Notes: generated from the letters alone by a model not told the origin. Shown: positions 52,635-61,887, counted from the first letter of the stretch. The stretch: 64,000 nt of DNA from Candidatus Formimonas warabiya (GCF_002777255.1 NZ_CP017634.1:632903-696902), one strand, 5' to 3'. Program-made: numbers and translations.

Positions 52635-52664
52635 AGGCCTTTGGAAAAGAGGCCTTATTTTTTT
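52635..52664 (+). terminator. Terminator
   Basis: AGGCCT...AGGCCT pairing across an about 9-nt loop followed by a T-run, shortly after the GerMN gene. Confidence 0.65.
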
Positions 52665-52770
52665 GGGAAAAAACTTGACGCCAAACATTTGTTCCTCATA
52701 GAATAAATATAGTTCACCGAAACGATGGGCTAGGTTATCTTCATTTAAATGAACTGGGAGGGACTCTGAA

Positions 52771-53349
52771 ATGAACCATTTTTTTGCTTATTTATCCAGA
52801 ATGAAATTTATTCAACGGTGGGGTTTAATGCGGAATACCCGCTCTGAGAACATTCAGGAACATAGTTTGGAAGTTGCCATGGTGGCCCACGGTTTGGCCC
52901 TGATTCGAAACCGTTATTTTAAGGGAGGGATGAATGCCGAACGGGTCATTGCTTTAGCCGTGTTTCATGAAGCCGGGGAAGTCATCACCGGTGACCTGGC
53001 TACTCCTATTAAATATTTTAATCCGGAAATTGAACAGGCCTATCATAAAATTGAACAAGTGGCCAAGGAAAAGCTTCTTCAGATGCTCCCGGAAGAATTA
53101 AAGGCGGAATATGCCTCTCTCTTTTTTCTTAACGAATCAGACCGGGAGAATTGGAAGCTGGTGAAAGCAGCGGATAAGATTTGTGCTTATTTGAAATGCC
53201 TGGAGGAGCTGAAAAGCGGAAACCAGGAATTTTCAAAAGCTGAGAAAGCAATAAAATCGGATCTGGAAAAAATGAATCTTCCGGAAGTTACTTATTTCAT
53301 GAATAAATTTGTGCCTAGTTTTTCTTTAACACTGGATGAATTGAACTAG
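52771..53349 (+). CDS. 5'-deoxynucleotidase YfbR-like
   Basis: 192-residue HD-domain phosphohydrolase acting on deoxyribonucleoside 5'-monophosphates. HD motif residues: EHSLEVAMVAHG (His), FHEAGEVITGDLATPIKYFN (His-Glu in place of His-Asp), and LVKAADKICAYLKCLEEL (Asp). Length and LSRMKFIQRWGLMR start are typical of YfbR. GGGAGGG lies before the ATG. Confidence 0.9.
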   Translation: MNHFFAYLSRMKFIQRWGLMRNTRSENIQEHSLEVAMVAHGLALIRNRYFKGGMNAERVIALAVFHEAGEVITGDLATPIKYFNPEIEQAYHKIEQVAKEKLLQMLPEELKAEYASLFFLNESDRENWKLVKAADKICAYLKCLEELKSGNQEFSKAEKAIKSDLEKMNLPEVTYFMNKFVPSFSLTLDELN

Positions 53350-53399
53350 TTATGCCATAATAGGATTAATAAAAAGGGAGTAGTTGAGGAGGAAAAATA

Positions 53400-54083
53400 A
53401 TGGATACAGCGGTATTAAATTTGTCCTTTGAAATTGATTTGGACCAACTGTTGCATCATCTCCATATTAAGCCCGGCAGTCCCCATGTGGAAAAAGTAAA
53501 AAGACTAGTAGACGAGGCTGCAAGTGTTGCGAAACCAAAGGCCGTATACCAGGTAGCATATGTTGATGAGAAAAATGATAATGATGTTGTGATCAATGGA
53601 ATTAAATTTACCAGCCGTGTTCTAAGAGTAAACCTGGAAGAGGCATACCGGGTTTTTCCCTACGTAGTAACCTGTGGGGCCGAACTGGAAGAGTGGTCGA
53701 AAAAAATTGACGATATGTTTGACAGTTTTTGCGTTGATGCCATCAAGGAGGCGGTATTGCGCTCTGCCCGGCAAAATTTTACTGCCTTAATTGATCAAGA
53801 GTATGGTTTGGGACATGCCGCCAATATGAACCCTGGCTCACTGCAGGATTGGCCTTTAAGAGAGCAGAAACCTTTGTTCCAACTGCTGGGAAATGTCAAG
53901 GACCTGATTGGGGTTGAGTTGACCGATAGTTTTTTGATGATTCCCATCAAAACGGTTTCCGGAATTAGATTCCCCAAGGAAGGGACTTATGAAAACTGTC
54001 AGCTGTGTCCGCGGGAAAAGTGCCCAGGCCGTAAAGCCCCCTATGATAAAGACCTGTATGAGGAAAAATTCAAATTAAAATAA
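53400..54083 (+). CDS. MetH-activation-domain-like protein
   Basis: 227-residue protein similar to the S-adenosylmethionine-binding activation domain of cobalamin-dependent methionine synthase. It has PGSLQDWPLREQKPLFQLL and LTDSFLMIPIKTVSGIRFP, then a C-terminal cysteine motif CQLCPREKC. Stand-alone versions are found in acetogens and related anaerobes and may maintain corrinoid proteins by reductive methylation. Start with GAGGAGG. Confidence 0.85.
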   Translation: MDTAVLNLSFEIDLDQLLHHLHIKPGSPHVEKVKRLVDEAASVAKPKAVYQVAYVDEKNDNDVVINGIKFTSRVLRVNLEEAYRVFPYVVTCGAELEEWSKKIDDMFDSFCVDAIKEAVLRSARQNFTALIDQEYGLGHAANMNPGSLQDWPLREQKPLFQLLGNVKDLIGVELTDSFLMIPIKTVSGIRFPKEGTYENCQLCPREKCPGRKAPYDKDLYEEKFKLK

Positions 54084-54098
54084 TGGGGTTAGGCTTTT

Positions 54099-55520
54099 TT
54101 ATATTAAAAAAATTGCCGCTATCGTGGTTATCGCTAATCCAATCAATACCGGGATTAGGTTGCGGCGGGCTAAGTCAAAAGGGTTAACACCACAGATGGC
54201 AGCCGCAGGAATCAATGCCCAGGGGACAAGAGTACCTCCACCTACCCAAATAGCAGCTATTTGACCAAGGGCGGTCAGGGTAGCAATTCCCGAACCAATA
54301 GAATTGGCAAACAAGTGGGCGACCGATCCTGCTAATGAGATGCCGGAAAAGCCTGAACCGTCCAGTCCTGTGATTGCACCTACAGTTGTAAGGGTAATTG
54401 CGCCTATTGCGGCATTAATGGGCACGGTATTGGCCAAGGCAATGCCCAGATCGTTAACGAGACCCTGAGAGTTCTGGGGAAGCACCTCTCCAAAAATTTT
54501 AATAAACGCAGAATCGCCTAAATAGAAAAACGCCGCAATGGGGATCACTGGGCCAAATACTTTGAAACCAAACTGAAAACCTTCAATCAGGTAAGCCGTT
54601 ATTTCCTCTAGACTATCGTTTCTATGAGAAATGACGGCAATTAAAATGAGGATAAAAATAGAAGTTCCCCCGATTAATGCCGTAGCATCTCCACCCTGCA
54701 GGCGGGCAAAGTACATGGTCACCACGTCGAAAGCAAACAAAACGGGTACTATGACGGCCAGGAGCTTTTTACTCTGTGGAGTGAGAGCTTCTTTTCGCAC
54801 CGGACTTTTATTTCCTGAATCCGTGCTTAATTCCTGATCCTTTTTTTCACCTGACCTATTTTCCAACGGTATTAGACCATTTTTCATATCCCGTTTTAAA
54901 AGCCAAAAAGCAGAAATAGTAGTGACTGCTCCCATGATAAATACCAGGGGAATGCTTGCTGCCACTACCTGATTAACAGCTATTCCGGCGGCGTCGGCGG
55001 TGAGCTTTGGTGCTCCCTGAATAATAAAATCACCGGAAAGAGCAATTCCATGGCCGAACAAGTTCATGGCCATGGCCACGCCCAGAGCCGGAAGACCCAC
55101 CCTAAGAGCAACAGGCAATAATACGGCTCCCAACAGGGCAACTGCCGGAGAAGGCCAAAAGAACCAAGAAATTCCCATCATCACCATACCGATGACCCAG
55201 TATGCTAATGAAGGTGAGCGAATCAATTTAGCAAAAGGAGAAATCATTACTTCATTAATCCCGGTGCGCGTTAATACTTTGCTCATGGCTACAATAATAG
55301 AAATGACCAGGATGGTTCCCAACAGCTCGGTAATGGCAAAAACCATACTGTTGAATATGCCGATTATGGATTGATACAAGGAGTTTTTGGCCAGTAAACC
55401 AAGAACAAAAATTCCTACGATACACACCAGTGTGGTATCACGTCGCATGATCATGACAAGAATAATCAAGAGAACAAAAACTAGATAAACCCAATGCAAT
55501 GCATTCAGGTCGATCCCCAT
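54099..55520 (-). CDS. Membrane transporter, ion-transporter superfamily
   Basis: 473-residue integral membrane protein with about 11-12 helices and a central hydrophilic loop (about 215-250, KDMKNGLIPLENRSGEKKDQELS). The pattern of Gly/Pro-rich re-entrant segments (FFWPSPAVALLGAVLLPVAL, GHGIALSGDFIIQGAPKLTADAAG, VNPFDLARRNLIPVLIG) resembles organic-acid/citrate permeases of the ion-transporter superfamily. Substrate unknown. Stand-alone and convergent with the MetH-like gene, 15 bases apart. A RBS GGAAGGGAG precedes the ATG. Confidence 0.75.
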   Translation of the reverse strand: MGIDLNALHWVYLVFVLLIILVMIMRRDTTLVCIVGIFVLGLLAKNSLYQSIIGIFNSMVFAITELLGTILVISIIVAMSKVLTRTGINEVMISPFAKLIRSPSLAYWVIGMVMMGISWFFWPSPAVALLGAVLLPVALRVGLPALGVAMAMNLFGHGIALSGDFIIQGAPKLTADAAGIAVNQVVAASIPLVFIMGAVTTISAFWLLKRDMKNGLIPLENRSGEKKDQELSTDSGNKSPVRKEALTPQSKKLLAVIVPVLFAFDVVTMYFARLQGGDATALIGGTSIFILILIAVISHRNDSLEEITAYLIEGFQFGFKVFGPVIPIAAFFYLGDSAFIKIFGEVLPQNSQGLVNDLGIALANTVPINAAIGAITLTTVGAITGLDGSGFSGISLAGSVAHLFANSIGSGIATLTALGQIAAIWVGGGTLVPWALIPAAAICGVNPFDLARRNLIPVLIGLAITTIAAIFLI

Positions 55521-55669
55521 TGATCTCCCTTCCTTTCAAAATAGCCAATTTTTTGTATTACAAAATATGCGTTAATAGGGAATGTAGTGCAAGGCCAACT
55601 GCTTTGTCCATTCTTTATTGATGGCCAGGAAGAGGATCAAGGGATCTCCATAAAGGATTTCTAGACTAC

Positions 55670-55698
55670 TTGACAGGAAGCGCGAACTCCTTTACAAT
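55670..55698 (+). promoter_or_regulatory. Upstream promoter near tRNA-Val
   Basis: TTGACA (55670-55675), 17-base spacer, TACAAT (55693-55698). No credible ORF follows before the tRNA; probable tandem promoter. Confidence 0.65.
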
Positions 55699-55740
55699 AT
55701 AAAATGTTCCTGCAAGACTTATGTTTTGGAAGGTACCATG

Positions 55741-55769
55741 TTGAAAGAGCAGGATAGTTATGTTAGAAT
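55741..55769 (+). promoter_or_regulatory. Proximal promoter of tRNA-Val
   Basis: TTGAAA (55741-55746), 17-base spacer, TAGAAT (55764-55769), 40 bases before the tRNA. Confidence 0.65.
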
Positions 55770-55808
55770 TAGCGCACGAGGTTGTTTAGCTCAAAAGAAT
55801 ACAAATTT

Positions 55809-55885
55809 GGGGTCTTAGCTCAGTCGGTTAGAGTGCTTGCTTGACATGCAAGAGGTCGTTGGTTCGATTCCAATAGACCCCACCA
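55809..55885 (+). tRNA. tRNA-Val (GAC)
   Basis: 77-nt cloverleaf with encoded CCA. Acceptor GGGGTCT/AGACCCC; anticodon stem CTTGC/GCAAG encloses GAC. Confidence 0.95.
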
Positions 55886-55894
55886 CTTGGAATT

Positions 55895-55928
55895 AAAGGG
55901 ACTGCTGGTTTTTGCAGTTCCTTTTTTT
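55895..55928 (+). terminator. tRNA-Val terminator
   Basis: AAAGGGACTGC (55895-55905) pairs with GCAGTTCCTTT (55914-55924), followed by a T-run. Confidence 0.85.
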
Positions 55929-56021
55929 ATGCTCAAAAATAGTCAACACCCTATTTACACTTTGAAGAAAAAAGCAGGGTGGTTGCCGCCTCTCATTCCC
56001 TAATGGAAAGGGGGTGGTGCT

Positions 56022-56084
56022 ATGACTGCATTAAAATTAATTATGGCATATTGTTTGCGTGGGAAAAGTGATCGCAAAGGTTAA
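56022..56084 (+). CDS. 20-residue holin-like toxin-type ORF (degenerate?)
   Basis: 20-codon ORF with a very strong RBS AAAGGGGGTGGTG. Peptide begins MTALKLIMAYC and ends basic (RGKSDRKG). The leader around it (GGTGGTTGCCGCCTCTCATT, then the RBS and ATGACT) resembles mRNAs of small type I toxins annotated putative holin-like toxin in Bacilli and Clostridia; this resemblance is from memory. The peptide is shorter than usual, so it may be a decayed copy or an early-stop version. Confidence 0.45.
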   Translation: MTALKLIMAYCLRGKSDRKG

Positions 56085-56154
56085 GCCTTTGGGATTATTT
56101 ATTTTATTTGGTGGGTAGGCTAATCATAAACAAGGCTTCAGAAGGAGTGATTTT

Positions 56155-56649
56155 TTGAATCAGGTACCGGAAGGGTTTCCTGTTTTAGAAGTGAACCCCA
56201 TTATAGATCAATCCGTGCGGGAATTGTGCACGAGACCCTATCCGCTTCATCCGAAAGGTTGTCCCAATTTCGGGCAAAAGGATACCTGTCCGCCAAAAGC
56301 AAAAATGTTTTTTGAGGTCTTCGATCCTTCCTATCCTGTTTATGCAATTGTTAATGCCTTTGACTATCGGGGCCATAAAGAACAGATGCGGGCGAAACAT
56401 CCGGAATGGTCGGAACGTCAGTTGGCATGCGTACGTTTTTGGCAAGGAAAAGCACGAAAACAGTTAAAACTAGCCATCAATATGTTTTTAAGTAAGCATG
56501 AAAATTATGCGGCCACCACCTGTCCGGAGGCCTTAGGAGTTAATGTGACGGAGACCTTAAAAAATGCGGGTATTATCATGGAGTGGCCCCCAAAAGAAAT
56601 TGCTTACCAGGTGGCATTGGCGGGTAAAAAGAAGACAGGCGATTGCTAA
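56155..56649 (+). CDS. DUF2284-like Cys-rich metal-binding protein
   Basis: 164-residue protein with a TTG start after AAGGAGTG. N-terminal cysteine-rich region CTRPYPLHPKGCPNFGQKDTC followed by PPKA is like predicted metal-binding DUF2284 proteins; a further Cys pair lies near the C terminus (ATTCPEALG). Soluble; role unknown. It may share an operon with the next gene. Confidence 0.65.
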   Translation: MNQVPEGFPVLEVNPIIDQSVRELCTRPYPLHPKGCPNFGQKDTCPPKAKMFFEVFDPSYPVYAIVNAFDYRGHKEQMRAKHPEWSERQLACVRFWQGKARKQLKLAINMFLSKHENYAATTCPEALGVNVTETLKNAGIIMEWPPKEIAYQVALAGKKKTGDC

Positions 56650-56725
56650 ACTCATGCTTTGTCTCATGGAACCTTTGATGAATGCCCGCCATAATATATG
56701 GTAAAAAAAACTGGAGGGGGTTTTG

Positions 56726-56971
56726 ATGACCACGAAACTTCCGGATATGCCCGAGTTGTTAACACCTGAGGTGATGGAAGAAATTATAAAAAACGCTGAG
56801 GCCGTAAAGATTATAATAAATTCTGGGGAAGAGGAGATGAATATCCATAAAAACTGCAATATGGCCTGTTGTTGTCCCAAGTTATTAAAATTTAAGTTTA
56901 TTTTCTGTAATGTTTATATTATAAACCAGAATGCAAAATGCTCATCGGAGCCAGAAATAGGTAAAAACTAA
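56726..56971 (+). CDS. Small Cys-rich hypothetical protein
   Basis: 81-residue protein; the ATG at 56726 follows GGAGGGGG, and a TTG one codon before is possible. N-terminal acidic helical part (TPEVMEEIIKNAEAVKIII), then a Cys cluster (NCNMACCCPKLLKF, FCNVYI, KCSSEPE). Four-plus cysteines suggest metal binding. Unknown family. Confidence 0.55.
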   Translation: MTTKLPDMPELLTPEVMEEIIKNAEAVKIIINSGEEEMNIHKNCNMACCCPKLLKFKFIFCNVYIINQNAKCSSEPEIGKN

Positions 56972-56999
56972 AAACCGATCTGAATTTTCTCATGGAAAT

Positions 57000-57022
57000 C
57001 CGTCACAATCTGACGGTTTTTT
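57000..57022 (+). terminator. Terminator
   Basis: CCGTCA / TGACGG stem with 5-nt loop and six T, 28 bases beyond the small Cys-rich gene. Confidence 0.8.
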
Positions 57023-57126
57023 ATTTTCTACCAAAAAACGACATTGTTCTTGGCGTGAAATGGTGTAAAATAAAAAATATGGAATCTAATCAGCTTTTTC
57101 TGCTGAATCATTGGAGGAAGGTAATA

Positions 57127-58587
57127 ATGGGTCGAAATAATAAAGAATTAGTACCGGAAATGGTTCAGAAAAGTAATTTTGACACAGAAAAGCAAAAGGA
57201 ACCCCTTACAGAAGCAAGTCTTGCGGAAATGTTAAAATTGAACAATAAGCTGAATACGATCATGAAGGATATGACGGAAGGTTTAATCATTTTAAACAGT
57301 GGACTTCGTTTCTTATATTTGAATCACGCGGCAAAGCTTCTCCTTCATCCGGTTAACTTGGAAAGCATCATCGGGAAGGAATTAGGCGAAATATTTCCTC
57401 CGGAATCCTTGTTATATCAAACGCTTTATAAATCCTACACAAAACAATTGGCGGTTCGTCTGGAATACAATCCTGTACATACGGACCAATTTTTAGAGAT
57501 GGACATTTATCCCCATAAAGGAGGTTTACTGGTTTATTTACGGGATATTACCAACCGGAAAAGCTATGTCAAACGGGAGCAAAATAATTACAGCAGGTTA
57601 GTTGATGTTTTGGACCGCATATCCGACGGGTTTTATGCCCTCGATCATGATTGGCGGTTCGTTTTTGCCAATAAGGGGGCTGGTGAATTTTTTCCCCGGA
57701 TTCCCGGGGACCTGATCGGCAAGGTAATTTGGAAAGTAATTCCCCAGATTGCCGGAACCGTTCTTGAAGAAAAATTAATCAAAGCCAAGCAAGAGAAGAT
57801 CTATCTTAAATTCGAAACAAAAGGATTATTTCAGGAGAATTGGTTTGAAAAACACATTTTTCCTTCTGAAAACGGACTAACTGTTTATTTTAAAGATATT
57901 AGTGAGCGAAAACGCTTGGAATGGGAGATTTCCCGATTGGACCGGCTCAACTCCGTGGGGGAAATGGCTGCCTGTATTGGACACGAAATCAGGAACCCGA
58001 TGACGACGGTGCGGGGATTTCTTCAAATTTTAGGGGAAAAAGAAGAATGTCTAAAATATAGGGAATCTTTTACCCTGATGATTGAAGAGCTGGACCGGTG
58101 CAATTCCATCATCACGGAGTTCCTCTCTTTTGCCGGTAAAAAAGATACAAATCCGGAACTGGTTAATTTGAATGCCATTGTTGAGGCGATCAGACCCTTG
58201 ATATTGGCGGATGCTGTGATTGACGATAAAAATGTTATTTTTGAGCTGGACCCGGTTCCCGATCTTCTTCTGGATCGGAATGAAATTCGTCAGCTGATTC
58301 TTAATCTAACCCGTAATGGATTGGAAGCCATGTCCGCAGGAGCGACATTGCTGATCAGAACCTACTGGGAGGGGAACGAGGTGGTTTTGCTGGTTAAGGA
58401 CCAGGGTTCCGGCATCGATGCCTCCGTTATTGAAAAGATCGGTACCCCCTTTGTGACCACCAAGGAAAAGGGCACCGGACTAGGATTACCGGTGTGTTAC
58501 AGGATTGCGGATAAGAATAACGCTGCCATCAGCTTTGAGACAGGAAGTACCGGCACCACCTTTTTTGTTCGTTTTAGCAAGAAATAA
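57127..58587 (+). CDS. PAS-domain sensor histidine kinase
   Basis: 486-residue cytosolic kinase, probably of the sporulation-kinase type. Two PAS domains (about 45-145 and 160-275), HisKA with the phospho-accepting His in GHEIRNPMTTVRGFLQIL (about residue 287), HATPase_c with NLTRNGLEAM (N box), DQGSGID, GTGLGLPVCYRI (G2 box). No membrane helix and no response regulator next to it: an orphan kinase, as Spo0A-directed kinases often are. The ATG at 57127 follows GGAGG; the frame is open earlier without signals. Confidence 0.9.
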   Translation: MGRNNKELVPEMVQKSNFDTEKQKEPLTEASLAEMLKLNNKLNTIMKDMTEGLIILNSGLRFLYLNHAAKLLLHPVNLESIIGKELGEIFPPESLLYQTLYKSYTKQLAVRLEYNPVHTDQFLEMDIYPHKGGLLVYLRDITNRKSYVKREQNNYSRLVDVLDRISDGFYALDHDWRFVFANKGAGEFFPRIPGDLIGKVIWKVIPQIAGTVLEEKLIKAKQEKIYLKFETKGLFQENWFEKHIFPSENGLTVYFKDISERKRLEWEISRLDRLNSVGEMAACIGHEIRNPMTTVRGFLQILGEKEECLKYRESFTLMIEELDRCNSIITEFLSFAGKKDTNPELVNLNAIVEAIRPLILADAVIDDKNVIFELDPVPDLLLDRNEIRQLILNLTRNGLEAMSAGATLLIRTYWEGNEVVLLVKDQGSGIDASVIEKIGTPFVTTKEKGTGLGLPVCYRIADKNNAAISFETGSTGTTFFVRFSKK

Positions 58588-58703
58588 GAAATATAAGAAA
58601 TAATTGTACAAAGAAAATGAAATTTTTTTTCGATCAGATTAAAGAAGTGCTCCATTTAGCCGAAATATAGAAATAGAAAGAGTATATTGTTAGGGAGGAT
58701 AAA

Positions 58704-60125
58704 ATGAAAAGACATTATTTCTTAATTTTGCTGCTCTTAATATTGATGTGTCTCGGACAAGGGGCCTTTGCGGCAGAAATTTCCGAAATCAGGATCCTTG
58801 ATGGTTCAGGTAGAACTGAACTAACTGAAACTACGACTTATCTGACCAGGGAAAACCTGGTTGACTTTCAAGTTGATTATCTCGGCGCTTCCAGCATCAA
58901 AATTGGTGCGCTTACTAAATCGGTAACTGAGTCTGTTTATGACGAGGCTACAGTTACTTTTAGGGATTATGTGCTGAAGCCCGGTTTAAACAAATTAACG
59001 GTTCAGGCAGTAGGTTCCGGCGGTACGGCAAAAAAGAACATTACCATCAATTATGTATCTTCTTTTGTTAACGAAACCCAGTATGTCTTAGAAATCCCCT
59101 CTACCGGGAAAATCAGTATTTTTGACAAAGCGGTTAATCTTACCCTTCCCAAAGATGATTTTATTGTTGACAGCGGGGGAGATATCATCGAGGACCAAAA
59201 AATTAAATTTGAGGTAACAGATTTGGACACCGATGATTATCCGAGCAAATTCCGTACACCGGTAAGCAATGTCATTGATATATCGGCCAATGACAGTGAT
59301 GGGAAAAGGCTAATTAATCCCGGGACAATTTCCATAAAATACAGCGCTGAAGTGCCGGAATCCAGTGCCAGTAATATCACCATTATGTATACTCAAGGAT
59401 CAGACTGGGTTAATATTGGCGCCGTTGTTGATGCCAAAAACAGAACTGCCACAGCGCCTTTTCAGGAGTTTGGCGAATATGCTGTTTTTAATGCGTCCAG
59501 ATTTTTTGATGATTATAATTGGGCTAAACCTTATGCAGAGCCTTTATGGGCGAAAGGGATCATGCAGATTCGCCAGAGCGATGGAGATATTGTGTCTGAG
59601 GATTTTGATGAAGATACGCAAGAATTGGGTTTAGAGAATGACTGTTTAAGAGCGGATTTTGCCAGTATGATTGTTAAGGCCTTAGGGTTGCTGCCTGTGA
59701 ATAAGCCTGGCTCCGACAACAGCAGGTTTACGGACATCAGTACAAGCGATGATGAACAAGACATTGAAACTGCTGCGGCGTACGGTATTGTAGAGGGAGT
59801 GAGCGTAAATCGTTTTAATCCTAATGGATCCTTAACCCGGGCTCAAGCAGCAGTGATTGTGGCAAGGGTGCTTAATCTGAGTTTGACGATCGATGAAACT
59901 AAAGTAGCGACTGAATTACAAAAAGTCTTTACAGATGAAGATGATTTTAATGCTATCCCTGACTGGGCAAGGCCTCATGTGCTGGCTTGTGTAAAAGGAA
60001 AATATTTCAATGGGATCCCTACGGGTGACGGATCCGAGGTAGAATTTAAGGCCAACCAAAAGCTGAACCGGGGAGAGGCGGCCAAACTGGTCTACCTGAT
60101 CATGAAAGCTAAAAAACGCATCTAA
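58704..60125 (+). CDS. SLH-domain surface protein
   Basis: 473-residue exported protein. Signal peptide (1-24, ending in AFAA), a beta-rich N-terminal half (about 25-265), then three S-layer-homology segments (about 270-470; FFDDYNWAKPYAEPLWAKGIM, RFTDISTSDDEQDIETAAAYGIV, IPDWARPHVLACVKGKYF), with the second SLH motif FNPNGSLTRAQAAVIVARVL. SLH anchors it to the cell wall. GGGAGG lies 7 bases before the ATG. Confidence 0.9.
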   Translation: MKRHYFLILLLLILMCLGQGAFAAEISEIRILDGSGRTELTETTTYLTRENLVDFQVDYLGASSIKIGALTKSVTESVYDEATVTFRDYVLKPGLNKLTVQAVGSGGTAKKNITINYVSSFVNETQYVLEIPSTGKISIFDKAVNLTLPKDDFIVDSGGDIIEDQKIKFEVTDLDTDDYPSKFRTPVSNVIDISANDSDGKRLINPGTISIKYSAEVPESSASNITIMYTQGSDWVNIGAVVDAKNRTATAPFQEFGEYAVFNASRFFDDYNWAKPYAEPLWAKGIMQIRQSDGDIVSEDFDEDTQELGLENDCLRADFASMIVKALGLLPVNKPGSDNSRFTDISTSDDEQDIETAAAYGIVEGVSVNRFNPNGSLTRAQAAVIVARVLNLSLTIDETKVATELQKVFTDEDDFNAIPDWARPHVLACVKGKYFNGIPTGDGSEVEFKANQKLNRGEAAKLVYLIMKAKKRI

Positions 60126-60156
60126 AAAATAGCGGCATCAGCCGCTATTTTTTTTA
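60126..60156 (+). terminator. Rho-independent terminator
   Basis: AAAATAGCGGC / GCCGCTATTTT stem with 4-nt loop and T tail, right after the SLH gene. Confidence 0.9.
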
Positions 60157-60202
60157 CCAGGAAAGTATAAAATGGTCTGAAGGTTTCCTTCAGATATCAG
60201 AA

Positions 60203-60252
60203 AGTAAGTAATCAATCTTGACTTAATTAGTTTTCCCGGTAATCGGACTCCC
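60203..60252. repeat. Intergenic repeat, copy 2
   Basis: AGTAAGTAATCAATCTTGAC then TTTTCCCGGTAATCGG: a diverged copy (with small indels) of 48061-48103. It may be part of a dispersed palindrome family. Confidence 0.35.
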
Positions 60253-60271
60253 AAAAGTTTTTTGAGTTTTT

Positions 60272-60508
60272 TTACGATCCTGAATTGGACAGGGTCACTA
60301 CCATACTTACTTCGCTTTCTTTTTGCGCCCGATCAAAAAGGATTTTAAGCCCGGACCATATTTCTTCTTCTGTTCCGGTAAGCTGAGTCGAGATGGAACC
60401 GACTTTTGTGTCCAGATCTAGGTCGGCAACCGCATCCAATGAATCTCTGATGATTTCACTGGCTCGACTGGTTTTTTGGGGATAGAGGGAAACTTCGGCA
60501 GAAATCAA
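60272..60508 (-). CDS. YqgV/MTH1187-like thiamine-binding family protein
   Basis: 78-residue ferredoxin-like protein with TTG start after GGAGGTGAG. The pattern ISAEVSLYPQKTSRASEIIRDSL and the later VGSISTQLTGTEEEIWSGLKILFDRA match the small Ykof-like/MTH1187 family; some relatives bind thiamine or pyrimidine precursors. No thiamine genes next to it, so the ligand is uncertain. Confidence 0.75.
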   Translation of the reverse strand: MISAEVSLYPQKTSRASEIIRDSLDAVADLDLDTKVGSISTQLTGTEEEIWSGLKILFDRAQKESEVSMVVTLSNSGS

Positions 60509-60665
60509 GATAACTCACCTCCGTGTTTTTGATCTTATTTTGCGGGAAACGGCTGGTTTTTATGACTGGAGGAATTAAGTAATTAGGAATGGAACCAAAA
60601 TCTGAGAAAAAGCATAACATGATAGGCAGAAGAACTATTCCTGTTGCTATTCAGGAGGTGGTAGC

Positions 60666-60821
60666 ATGTCGAAAAAGGCACGCCATAAAAAGCATGATCA
60701 ACCGCAAGAGGATTGCCGTCAAAATTTTGGAGCGGATCACCATTGGATGCGTATTTTTGTGAAGCTGATCATCATTTTGTTAATTTTTAAGTTTCTCTGC
60801 ATAGCTTTGGAAGAAGAGTAA
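60666..60821 (+). CDS. Small single-pass membrane protein
   Basis: 51-residue protein with RBS AGGAGGTGG. The His/Lys-rich N-terminal half (MSKKARHKKHDQPQEDCRQN) is followed by one membrane helix (RIFVKLIIILLIFKFLCIAL) and an acidic end (EEE). No family recognised. It lies just upstream of the sporulation gene ytxC, separated by about 100 bases. Confidence 0.6.
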   Translation: MSKKARHKKHDQPQEDCRQNFGADHHWMRIFVKLIIILLIFKFLCIALEEE

Positions 60822-60927
60822 AGGGACAACGTTGTTCCCGTTATTTTAGTTACAGCACCATTTTTCTCCCCGTATACAACGAAAAACCCACACATATACT
60901 ACTATTAAGCAAGAAAGGGGTGACAAA

Positions 60928-61827
60928 ATGGCGACCTCAATTACCATCGGCACTTCCATTGAATCTGAATTTATCAGTTCCAGGCTGGGAAAAGATTTTA
61001 ATATCCTCCAAAATGAAGGAATTAATATTATGATGGAGCGAAACTGCCTGGGTGATTATACCGTGTTGGATTGTTCTCTCAAAGAGCTCCCCATACCGGA
61101 ACATGAAATGATTTTAAAGCATTATGTGGCAAATGCCATTTCAGATTTTATTCTTACCCAATGGGAACATTTGATTTTAAAAAAAATTACCAAACTCCAA
61201 TATTATTATTTGACCAAAGATGAAAAAGAAAACGTGTTAAATAAGGCCAGAAATATCCTGGAAACCGTTGCTAAGCCCGGGAAAGACGACTATTTGCTCT
61301 ATCGTTTAAACAGAAAAAGTAAAATATTGCATACCGTGCTGGATTATCTTTCCCAGGATGATACCATTAATATTGATGGCTTTGTGAATTTCCGGCTGCA
61401 GGATTATATTGAAGATTTACATCATGTCATTGAGCAGGCTGTAGATGAATTAATGATGGAAAAAGAGTATCAGGAATTTATCATGCTCTTAAAATATTTT
61501 GTTGACATTCAAGAGCCCCGCTTGGAAAAGGTACATGTTCTATTATTGCCTACAGGCAGCTTTAAATTGTTCGACGACAATAACAAATCTATTAATAGTC
61601 AATGTCTTGAAGGCTGTATTGTAGAAATGATTGATAACGAGATAAATTATGAAGACCTGCTCATTAGCGCTCTGATCACGATTGCCCCGAAAGAAATCGT
61701 GTTGCACATACCGGAGCCATTTAAAGCGGGCAGTTCAGTGAAAACGATTCAGGGTGTTTTTGGGGAGCGGCTGGTAATTTGCAATGGGTGCAGCCGCTGC
61801 ACCCAGAAAAACCGGAACAGCCATTAA
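60928..61827 (+). CDS. ytxC: Sporulation protein YtxC
   Basis: 299-residue protein of the YtxC family, which is confined to spore formers. Typical segment: VNFRLQDYIEDLHHVIEQAVDELMMEKEYQEFIMLLKYFVDIQEP. C-terminal KTIQGVFGERLVICNGCSRC contains a CxxC motif. GAAAGGGGTG precedes the ATG. Molecular function is not known. A good terminator follows at 61888. Confidence 0.88.
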   Translation: MATSITIGTSIESEFISSRLGKDFNILQNEGINIMMERNCLGDYTVLDCSLKELPIPEHEMILKHYVANAISDFILTQWEHLILKKITKLQYYYLTKDEKENVLNKARNILETVAKPGKDDYLLYRLNRKSKILHTVLDYLSQDDTINIDGFVNFRLQDYIEDLHHVIEQAVDELMMEKEYQEFIMLLKYFVDIQEPRLEKVHVLLLPTGSFKLFDDNNKSINSQCLEGCIVEMIDNEINYEDLLISALITIAPKEIVLHIPEPFKAGSSVKTIQGVFGERLVICNGCSRCTQKNRNSH

Positions 61828-61887
61828 AGCCATGGAGATTCTGTTGAGATAGAGAAAGATGCGAAAATGGATACTTAACTGGTATGG

